A stretch of DNA of 64,000 nucleotides from Chiridota heheva (Eukaryota > Echinodermata > Holothuroidea > Apodida > Chiridotidae): assembly GCA_020152595.1 (NCBI GenBank), contig JAIGNY010001587.1:3671001-3735000 (forward strand), written 5' to 3'. Positions 40,601 through 52,600 of the stretch are shown piece by piece (position 1 is the stretch's first letter; every line of letters starts with the position of its first letter). The translations under genes were made by a program, and so were the position numbers. The notes beneath the pieces were generated by a model. The model ran no database searches, was not told where the DNA came from, and saw only the letters and a program-made list of their open reading frames with translations.

Positions 40601-43600
40601 TTGAGATATTTTAACCTCTTAGTGATGCTTCCAATGGATTACTTGCCCCTTAAAAACATATGCTTAGACACTTATTTCTTACTTACCACTTTTCTGGATG
40701 CAAAGTTATGATAAACAATGAAAATGGCAGCCATTTTGGATGCCATCTTGGATCTTGGATTTCGAGAAAGGTCAAGGAGGATTTCCGGGGACTTTTAGTA
40801 TGTTATTCTACACATAATTCTTGACCTATCTTGAAAAAATCAGCTTGTTACCAGCTATTTCCAGGTTAAAACTAAAATTCTTGGCCTAATAGAAGATAAT
40901 TTTGGGAAAAAACAGTTCATCAAATAAATAATATTATGAAGATTTGAAGAAAAAGAAATATTTTTTGTGATTCATTTCTTCCTAAAATCAAGTCAAATAA
41001 GATACCAACATTGTTTTTTCACCAATTTGTTTCTTTAAGTCTCTACCATATACTGTTTATGAAAATTATTAAGTCATTTATTTTATTTTTTGATATATAG
41101 CAGGATTCTCATACAACAACATATCCCCCTTACATACCTGTGAATTGTAGTTCGGTTTTACAGATTTTCCATGGTCAGCTGACAGTATCTTTTGACCAAT
41201 CAAACTCTACTATTCCTAAATTGTGTGTTGTCATTGACCAACGACAGAAAGCTGGGATAGTGGATTGAGGGATATACGAGGCAAAATCAAGTGTATCTAC
41301 TAATGTCTGGTGCCCCAGTTTTATCCGTGATAATTAATTGTTGGTTAGCCATGCCCATTAGACATATACAAAACAACAATTTACTGACTGAAATATAACT
41401 AAATGTTTGTTTTATTGAATAATTTATTTTCATTTTTGAACAAATATAAGAAGATCTCCTACATCAACAAATCTCACTTAGATACCTTTGCATCGCAGTT
41501 CGGTTTTAAAAGATTTTTCACGATCAGCTTACGGTGCCTTTTGAAAAATCAAATCCTAATATTGTTACCACATTTAAATGAATAAGGAATCAAAGCTCTT
41601 ACTTGCGGAGGTGGCAGCTCCAGGTGTTACCTCCACAACAACCCCCTGACCGTCAGTCACACCCTCCTGTTCTACCACCATGTTCTGGTCAGTCACGACC
41701 TCCTGTTCACCTACAACCTCCTGTTCACCAACAACCTCTGGTTCACCAACAACCTCCTGCTCACTCTCAACATCCTGTTCACTCACATCTGCATATCTGT
41801 CAGAGTTTGAGCTACTTCTGTTCTTAACTTTCCTTCCCTTTAATCAATTGTCTCTTTTCTATTAAAAAAATTGAATAGAATCTAAAATGGTAAGTTTCAG
41901 GTAGGTAAGTTAGAGCATTTTACATCCACTTCTCAATGTCCAGCTAAGGTTATATAGAGATGTCCATAGCCGTTTGATAAACCAGTTGTGAGGCACTGGT
42001 GAATAAAGACCCATAAACTGGGGACATCTAGCATTCCAGCTGATGCTAGACCTCTGAGGTAGGTAAAATTTAGGGAAAACATTTGAACAGCAAACATGCA
42101 ATACTGAATTTATCCTTACAAGCATGAAGTCTTTGCTACACAGGGTAAGAGGGCGACGTGGTTTGGGAGTTTCAGAGTTAGACTCATACACAAATGTTGT
42201 CAAATTGGCATAAGTTACACTTGAAAGCCATTCTGGGTTGTGAGGGGGGGATGGGGGCAGGGTGTTGTAAAATTGGAATAAGTTACACTTTAAAGCCATT
42301 TTTAGGTTTCAACAATTTAAATTAAACCATAAAAGTACAGTATAACCATACCTTTTGGAGAAGGGGAAACTGTCTCAATATCCCCAGTCTCTCCATTATC
42401 GCTTGACCTACCTCTCTTCAGTTGAACCCTCTTCTGACCTCCTGATGATGGTTTGCCTCCCTTCTTACTTTCTCCATCTTGTCCATCTCCAGATGTGTCA
42501 CTTGACCCCTTGCTCTGAGAGGTTTGCATCTTCCTCTTCCTCCCTCTTGTTTTCTTCTTCTTCTCCATCTTTGGAGCTTCTGAAGGGCTACAATCTGATC
42601 TGGAGAATATTAAGTTTACTTTTTCACTCTGGCCAGTCACATCGTTTGCAACTACACCACCATCATTGTTGTCACCCGCAGCATTAAAAATGTAACTATC
42701 AACGTCAATTTTAGACACCACATCTTCATCCACATGTTCTACGTGCTCTGCATCCCTTTATCTGTGGTACCATTTTCTGCATCACCACCTTCCTCTAGAG
42801 TATCTCCCTCACCATTAACTTCCTTTTCAATAACCTCTGCTTCACTGACACTCTTAGCATTCCACTCTTCCTCCTCAAATTCCAATAAGGGGGTCCTCCT
42901 TATGGATCTTCTAGGGGCAGGACCGGATCGGAACATGTCCATCGGGATGTCAACCTTTCCATCGCTGTCCAATCTCTGCTCTTCCTGAAATGCAATCACC
43001 TCTTCAGCCACCTTCTTACTTCTCCTCTTCAGGGCTTTCTTTGAACCAGACTTCCTCTTTTTTGAATTACCTCTCAAATCTCCTTTGCTTTCATCCATGA
43101 CTGGAACCTCTTCATCAAGAGATGGGTTCCTGCCTGAACTCTTCCTGACATTTCTTCCACTCCTCATTTCTCTGATGTTCACCTCCTTTGACTGAGCCGA
43201 GGATATTTCCTTTTCCTCTTGTTCATCATCTTGAGAAATCACATTTTCCGAAAGAGAACTTTCCTTTTTACCTGCCCCTCTTTTACTCCTTTTCTTCTCA
43301 AAAACAGTCTTTTCATTCTTTGATCTGTCTAAGACTTTCCCAGATGAAGTTCGGGCATGCAGATCCCCAGGGGCATTGTAGTTTTGATCCATTTGATCTC
43401 CCTCCTGTTTACTCTTCGCATCAGATTTTGATGTTTGACTTGCACCTTTCTTAGAATATTTTGTCCTTTTGTGCTTTCCATCAAGTTCGTCCTTATCACC
43501 CTCTAACCTAGCCAGCTTTGATCCAGCACCAGTGTGAAAAATGATAAGGTCATCCTCAATCGACTCTACAATTTCATTTCCATTCAACATTTCCTTAAAG

Positions 43601-46600
43601 GATTTCTCCTTTCTCCTACGTTTAATATCAGTCTTGCTTGTTCCTGCTTCTTCCTGTGATGCATCCATCACAGTTGCCTCTATCAACAAAGTACTCCGCC
43701 TACTCCTATTCTGCACTTGATCTTTTGTAATGTTTCCTTGGTCACTCTTACGTCCTTGTAAGCTTGAACTTTGTTTCTTCTTATTTAAAGTCTCCTCTTC
43801 AATAACTATCCTCTCCTCTACCTGTTCAGTCCTTTTTGAATCTTTCTCAACCGGAAAACTATGCGACTTTGAAAAATCTGCTTTACTTCTAGATCGGTGT
43901 CTTCTGGATGATCTGACACTCACAAGAGGTGAATTATCCACATCCCCATTTCCTATTGGTAGAGATTGTACTCTTTGGATTTTCTTAGATTGTTTGAGAG
44001 AATTGTTCCCATTACCAACGACTTTGATTTCCGATTTTTGACTTGAGGCTTTTTCACTCCTTGTTCTCCCTTTTTTCTCAGTAGTTTTCTTTTCTAACCT
44101 TTGACCTCTGCTACTCCCTAAAAGATTGTCCCCTTCAAAAAGAAGATGTGTGGATTTAGAAACAGATTCTCCAGGTGAGATTTTCTGGTGAGAATGCTCT
44201 AATTTTTCATGGACAGGGTCAGTGGATGAAAAGTCATTCTCCTCTTCCAAATCTACCTTGTTGATTGTTGTCGATGTTCGACTGGAAGACTTACTCTTTC
44301 TGGTCTCTTTAACAACATCATGAACTGATTTTGATTCTGTGTCTTCATTCTCTAGTACAGACTTGCTTGATTTCACATCCTGCTCAACACTGCTTAACTT
44401 TCTTCTAGTTTGCATTCCAGTAGTCTTTCCAACCTTACTACCCTCAAGCTCAGATTCATTACTTAACCCTTTTGACACACTCTTTTTTCCGTTCCTTTGA
44501 CTTTTACGAATCGATCTCTGTGAACTTTCTTCCACAATCATGACATCCTCGCCGCTTATCTCCACAAAATCACTTGCTTCATTTGTACCCACTGACTTTG
44601 AAAGTCTAGAAAAATTAAAAGAAAATGTCTGAATGGGTGCAGTGCTTTCCTCTGTCCTCTCCATATTTTTTTCCCCATCATTATCTTCCTCAGACCCCGA
44701 GCTAGGAACTAAGGTAGAGGTTGATCCTGAATTTTCTTCTGATGTTGCTGATGCATCTGATGTTTCATCCTCTGAGATTGTTACAACTTTCTTAAAAGTG
44801 ACCTCGTCAGAAGATTGTGATGAATCTTGGAGGCTCATGGCAATAACTTTCGGTTGTATCACCTTCTCTTTTGTCGATACTGGAGTTTCAACATTTTCGA
44901 CTATCTGTGCAGTTCCTCTGAAGAAACAAATACAGGGAATGTCATTAAACCAAACACGATTATAACACTCTAAATGTTCTATGGACAGGAACAGATAACA
45001 TCACCTAAATTGCTCAAACTCAGGTACAATTCATGAAATTACCTAATATTCCAGTTAAAAAACCAATTAAAAATTGATCATTTTACAGCTTTTTACATTT
45101 TAGATGTTAACATGAAAGATTTCAATGTATATATGAGCATAAATGTCTTATTCAAATCCTTGTGCTGCTGTGACAATTACATAAAGGAGAGTAGGTGATG
45201 CTCATGGAATACTTTTGTTGTCCATGGAATAATTTTGTTGTCCATGGAATACTTTTGTTGTCAATGGAATACTTTTGTTGTCCATGGAATACTTTTGTTG
45301 TCCATGGAATACTTTTGTTGTCCATGGAATACTTTTGTTGTCCATGGAATACTTTTGTTGTCCATGGAATACTTTTGTTGTCCATGGAATACTTGTTTTC
45401 AATGAAATACTTTTGTTGTCCATGGAATACTTTTGTTGTCCATGGAATACTTTTGTTGTCCATGGAATACTTTTATACACGTGCAATGCAAATTTGCTAA
45501 AAACTAAGTTGTATGTCTAAACGTATAATTTGTCATCAAACCCTGCTCTTGCATATGTTCAATTTACCAACAGACTGAATCAATAAGAAGAGCCACTACC
45601 CCCCCCCCTCCCTTTCCCCACCAAATAGTAGCTGCTACCAAGTTCAAGTCAAAAAAAAAATCCCCATATTCCAAACCAAACATTGTTATTTTACTTCTCT
45701 GAATGCTTTCAAAATATATTCTTACAAGAAATTACTCAAAATTTTATATACATCTGTGAGGGAATTGTGTACAAACAGCTGATAAAACAATTAAGTGTGA
45801 CAACACACTGTCACATGATTGCCTAAACTTTTTGCGCATTTTATCAAAACGTATTGTCATTTCTTTTATATGCAAAGCCTGTTGGGTACACAAACAGAAG
45901 GGCACAATATGTTCACTTATAAATGTTTAGAAAGGGTATCAATTTTTAAAGAAATATATATATACGTTTTCATGGAAGTGCCTTTATGACACCACACATT
46001 GAATTAAACCTTAAAACACCAGTCACGTTAAACACAATTGTGGAATCTTTGTAATTTGATGTGAACAATTAATGATACAGTAGCCTTTTCCCCATTATGT
46101 TTAGTTCATTGCAGACCATCATATGGAATTCCTGTGCTCAGCCGCAAGAATATTCCTTTGATTAGTACAAACATTATCAAAAACATGAATATCTATAAAT
46201 TTGAATATGTGGTACAATATATGTTATAAAATTTCTATTGAGTATTTCCATTGTCATGACCTGTGCATTAAATTCCCATAACGCATGACCTTCTTTACTT
46301 GGTTTAGTTCATTTTTACAACAGGTGAATTTCTTAACAAAGGAAAAAATGAATGTAAACTTTTCTTGTTTTCCATTTTTTGCTTCTTCATTTTTTATGGA
46401 TTTTAAACAATCTAACACAGAAATTTTGTAAAAAGATTAATGTCTTTGCGTCGTGTTTATATGCGTATTTAATGCACAGTTTAAAGGGGTCATTTGTGAG
46501 TGCAAAGTCCTCTGCCCCATGCATTAAATACTCATATAAACATTCCACCTCAACATTAATCTTTAATAAATAAAAATTTAATGGCTTAATCATGTGTAGT

Positions 46601-49600
46601 CTAAATGAATGAACTATGTAATTATTATCAATATTAACTAATTAATTTACCTTTCAAATTGCAATTCCTCACAATTTTTTTTCACTTTTTCTGGAGACTC
46701 TACTTCCTTCTCGTCAGAGCATGCTGAAAATGTGAGTCTATCAAAAGAAAAGTATTGATAAATATAGACTTTTTAAACCAAATTTAGTCCAACGTTAATT
46801 CCTTTGTACTTCGACCAATCATATAATGGGGTAAATTTTTCCTTTGTTACACAATTAATCAGGTGTAGGAAAAATTTGTCAGAAATATTGCGTGTGCATT
46901 TTCTTCTTCATGTATAATGCACTATTCGGCATTTTAGATTTTCGCAAAGAGTTGTTTATAATGAGTGGAATGGTTCACCTGAGTGGGTAGTTAGCTCTAA
47001 TTCTGTTCACAATTTCAGTCAACATTGATAAGTTCTTTACTAACTCTGGGCATCTTTGATTACTTTTTTGTGGTGGTGGTGGTGGTGTTAGTTTGGGCTT
47101 TTTATGGGGTGATTCACCCTTAACTTGTGTTTGAAAGCATTTTTTGACAGGCTTGGTCCCATACTGTGGGTAAATTGAGCAGACAGCCAAGATTCCCCCA
47201 GTATTTGATTGAACTGAAAGATTCCTCTAGTATACCATTGGTCACTTTATGAAAATGTGAATTTTGGCCATGTGACCTTATTTAAATGAGTTTTCCAGAA
47301 ATTGCTGATTCCGATATTAAAAGGTCTATAATGGCACAAAAACAGATTAACAACTATCAGCAAATGAATGGCCCTCTTTATAATATCTTAATTTTAAAAA
47401 TTGTTTGCATGCTTTACCTAAAAAGTTAACAACAAAATGCTAAAACATCCTCCCATCTCGTATTCATCTTGCTTTTTCAAATTTTTCTTACAAATTACAT
47501 CTTCAGCTTTCACCCCATACATCTGACTTTCATGTACCCATTCTACTTTTCAACCACGAGTACATGGGATGGTCAAATAAGAGAGAATAGGTACTTAGGA
47601 AATGTTGATAGTATCAACCAGAATACAACCGTGTGTTGGGGTTCCAAGGAACAAAATGCTGGTGGAAATAGCAAAGCAATGAAGCATCACAAATAAAGTG
47701 GTACTACACTTATTTCTAAATACAAGAAATTGTAGTAAAACCGGTAACTGTACAGTATTTTTTGTATTCAATTTTCCATGAAAGTTTCCTACAAAGTTGA
47801 ACTTGCAATTGGAACAAGAATAAGTATCAGTGCTGGAAACATCGATTGAGACGAGGAATTTAAGGATTTCCCAAGTAGAATCTCTATGATTCAAATAAGC
47901 AATGAATCACATATTGTAATAGTACTGCATGCTAGTTAATTACCTGATTTCTATTCATGCACGATGTATGGTTTGATCATGAAAGAAAATGCCTGAGGGA
48001 AGCCTGTGCTTACTGAGTGTGACACATGACACCATAAAGTATCTCCAAAAATCTCTAAAATCATGAACAAATTCATATTTTTCTAGCTATAACTTTAAAA
48101 TTACACCTAACAAAATACAAGTTTTAGAATTGAACTTAACATTTTGTATGAGCCAAAATTTCAAGACCAGAGGTGTCAAAACAAAAACGTTTATAAACAA
48201 TTTAAAGGCGAAACAGTGAAATTCCTGTACAAATTTATAACCTAAACACAACACTCTACTCTGTGTTGGTTGTGGTTTGGCCAAAAACATTTCAATGTCA
48301 CATTCAAAAAAAAAAAAAAGCCTCCACATTTGATGGAACAAACAGGCGTAAAGTTGTTACCTCTTTTTGGTTTGGAAAGTCACCACAGGGGAGGGGTCCA
48401 TGCTCACAGGATCTTTGCTGATGTTCCCTAAGAGATCCAATTCTGTTTCTTTGTCCTTCTCTGAGTTTTCATCTGGCTCCTCAGAAACGGCGCTTTCATT
48501 TTCATCTAATGTTTTTGTACCACTTGACAGTTTTGGTGAAAAAGAGTGCATCGGTTTCAGAGAAGAGCTCCTCTGTGAATAAAATAGTGCATTATGAAAG
48601 TTGGATTATGACCAGATCAGAAGACAAATGTCCTGTCAATTGTAAAGGTTAATGTGTGTACATGATTACAACAAAATGATTGTTTATGATATGCAATGCA
48701 TCTTTCATGATGGTTTGGTTTGTTGATGTTTAATGGCACCATGACAGTCAGAGTCAAATGTGCCAAGAGGCATGAAAGACTTCTAAGTGTGCCACAATGC
48801 ATGACAAAACAATCTATATCAAAATTTCTGACTCCTAAGAAATAATTTTTCCTATGCATGGGTCATGAATTTGTATTAGTTTATGATATTAACAATTCAA
48901 GCCCCTAAAACTTCAAGTCAAAGCATTTTTGAAAGAAAATTTCAAGAGAATTCTAAAGAAATAATATATGTGTGCTATATTTTTTGTAGCACATAGGGCA
49001 AATGATGTCATTATTGGCATGATTTCAGCACAAAATGGCAGGGTTCATCAAAATTAGACAAAATGGCAGCGTCCATCAAATTTTGATAACTTGATAATGG
49101 AATAAGATTTTATGATGGGGTTTTTGGTATTTGGGTTTCTTTTTTGATTCTCTTATCACTGCTAGAATAGACTGTATGTCTCCTTTAAATTTGAGTGGAA
49201 ATTAAACTTCCATGAAGCACATGCCCACCAGGCAACAAAAAACTCCCTCTAGAAATCTAGGTACTACACTGAGGAAACAATAAGGTTTGGTGTGATGTGA
49301 ACAGATGTGATGAATTTGGAATGGTTGACCGACCATTCTAAAAACGTTTACAATTGGTTCTCTGGTTAATAGTGTTGCAACTGATGTTGCCTTCCACCAT
49401 CCTTGAAAGTGAGAAATGTCTTTTTAATGTTAGTTTTTCTGTCGAAGCTTAAATTGTCTTTGTTCATATTTTAGGCTACTTAAATTTGAGACCTGCAAGC
49501 AGATCTGAAAAAATGCTACCTGATGGACAAGCACAACAAAAATGCATATTTTAAGGTTTGAGCTTACAATATGCAAGTTACATGGACGTTTGCTTTGGTT

Positions 49601-52600
49601 TGATAAAGTTTAATGGCACCGCGACAGTCAGAGTCAAATGGCCAAGAGGGTGTTAAATAATTAAGGTGCAAAGGTTAGGAAAGAGATGATTGGAAAAAGA
49701 GGAAAGGATGGAGAGAAGTGAACATTTTAGAGGAAATAAGTTGTAGAAGAAAAGGTGGCAAGAAGGAGAGAGGGAGAGGGATGTGAGATAGGAAAGGATG
49801 GGGTGTGGGGAGATTAAATCAATTGGAAAAGGTTGCTGTTGCGGAGGAAGGTGATAATGTTGGAGGGAGGATTATTCTTGAAGAAGTCGGAAATAATGGT
49901 GGCAGGGGATACGAAAGATCTGGAGTTGGCGTAAATTGTTTGCGTTAAATTGATGTAAAATTTATCACACATTCCCCGTCACTTACAGTTAATGTCACTG
50001 TAATTGAATTCAACCAAATTACATAGAAATAGCATGCAATTCCTACATCACAGCGATAATTTCAAACTTATATTATTTTGATGCAGAAATATCTTCAATA
50101 AAATAACTGATAAAAAGAAAACGAATAATGGTTTCCAACCTTTTTAGCTTGGTTTGGAGTTGATTTCTTCTCATTGTTCTCTTTATTTTCTTTGTTGGAA
50201 ATTTCAGAAATATCGCTTCTGTTGTCATCTGGCAAAAGCAGCAGAAAAACAATTATTCAGAGAATTACTTAACAATTATCTTGATCTTATACTTTATGTA
50301 GAGAAATATACTTCAAAATCAGCAGTATTCAGTTGTCACATAAGGTCCCATATTAGATGTTAGAAGTTTACCAGGAGCGGAGCTGGAGGAATTCTACGGT
50401 TCCGCCGATTATAAGCACGGGAAAATTGGGAATACGCAGGAAGAAAAAACTGTTTATCTTTTATTTCTTGAGAAAACAACAGTATGTATGTGGTAAATAT
50501 GTGCTCTAAAAACGTCCCCCATGTAAGTGTGCGATGAAAACTTAATTAAATTGCAAAAGAGGGAAGTAAATAAAGATGTACTCACGACATTAATATTATT
50601 TATGTCACAATTTTTCGTGGGAAGATTTTCAACATCTTTATTCGGAACCGTGGGACATTTCATAATTATTTCCAACTCCGACCAGGAGTTTGCCATTTTT
50701 GTCTTGGAAATGATGACATCAGTGACCTACAAGTGTTTATAAATCTGGAGGAGCTTCATAGCCCACTGTATCTGCAACCAACTTGAAGTATTTTAATTCT
50801 GAATCATTTGCATACTGCAAACTCTGAGCATTTTAATCTGCCTGTTTCTTTGTTATCATGTTACAATACATTCATTTTTCCCCCAACTGTTTATTTTCCT
50901 CATTTTCAGCAAAAAATAAAAAATGATAATAACCAGTAGGCTAGAGGTTTGCTCCTCCGATTGGGTATCTTACAAACTTTTTTTCAGGTAATACAAGCAA
51001 AATTATTAGAAGATGCAATGTGAAAGATGAGAATGAAAGCAACAATTTTAAATAGCACCTCATATTCACGAAACTTAATAAGCACTAAAAACAATGAGGA
51101 AAAGTTTTTCTTTTTTTGATTGCAAAACTAACCCAATAAACTAACAAACTGAACAAATAAAGAATAAATAAATAAATAAGTATTAAAGCTATGCCTCTAG
51201 CAATGGAATTTTTTTGATCATGTTTACAAAATGTTTAAGCTTATCATTTTCCTGGAAATAAGCTATTCAGCATTAAAAGGAAGCTTAATTTCATCTCATA
51301 AATTATTGACACTGGGAATCTTATTGCGTTTACAACATTGAAAAATGAAATATTTTGCATGAACGAGAATGAAATTAGCAAATTTATCAGATCCACGAGA
51401 AAACCCAAACAATACAATAAAATAAGTTAAGGTCGTAGTACTTGGGAGCAAAGTTTGCGGTAGATTATACCATAATGAATGCGTAAAAGGGCATGCCCAG
51501 AAAAGGTGGTAAATAGAGTCAATACATTCATGACAATGCATATACAATCAAACAAAAGAAGTCTTCAGCCGGTGCTTATATATCTATCTCTTTCTCATTG
51601 TCATCTCTTATTTTAATTTACTTGCAAACTAGTAATATTACTATCCCTTGAAACCATGTATCTGCCCCACCAGTATGCTACATCCTGTGGGTTTATAAGT
51701 TAAAGCAAGTTCAGCAGTGTAAATGAAAATCAAGATTTTTAACTAATTGGAAACACTTTATGAATATTTCTTCAGTTGGAACATCAAATTAACTTTACTA
51801 GACTGTTTTGTTAAATTGCAAGCACTCTGATGACATGGGAGTTAGAATTAATGATACAATTTTCCACTTCTGAATATAGATTAAAATCTTCCCACAAAAA
51901 ATTGTGACAAAAGTAATATTAATGTAGTGAATACATCTTTATATACATTTTGATGTACTTTTCATCGCACAATTACATAAGGGACACTTTTAGAGCACAT
52001 ATACTGTTGTTTACTGTATAAAAATAAATTAAAAAAACATTTTTTGATGAATTTTGTTTTTCTTTCCAAGAATTCTAGATATTCACTGCTTGAAAGCTTT
52101 GATTTTTTCCAGCTCAGTATATCCAATAGTTCTTATAGGTCTATAGATTAAAATTAAAATTTCAAAGGGTTATAAATTTTAGGTACAATAGTCTTTTAAT
52201 TTTAAACCAGATAGCTATTTTAGTGTCTTAATTAAGACTTTTATAAAGTTTGAGGTATTGTATGTTGTTTAATTCCAAAAAATTCCTACATGAACAATGC
52301 CATACATCTTTCTTATATTTCAAGGTCAGAAATAGTAATCATTTCATATTCATTCAGGCAAACCACAGAACCTGAGATATAAAAATGACCAAAAAAAATT
52401 GTTACAGAAAATGTACACAGGAAAAACCTTAAAATGAGACATTTAGAACAAAGTACCTGACTTGTAAGTCAACAAAAGCTTAAAGGATTAGTTCAGGGGT
52501 CAAACAAGACCATCTTATATTAAAGAGGACTAAGCAACTTACCAGTATCGGAGAAATAGTCATCAAACACTTCAAAGCCATCGCTGTCTTTTCGTACATC

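Noticed and set aside
41874-41890. Better-looking acceptor (tttttttaatag) for the 41.6-kb CENPC exon
   Set aside because: Using it leads to an in-frame stop in either relevant phase; the weaker acceptor at 41828 keeps the protein open.
46975-47190. Minus-strand frame with a poly-proline stretch
   Set aside because: It is the antisense of a LINE C-terminal fragment on plus.
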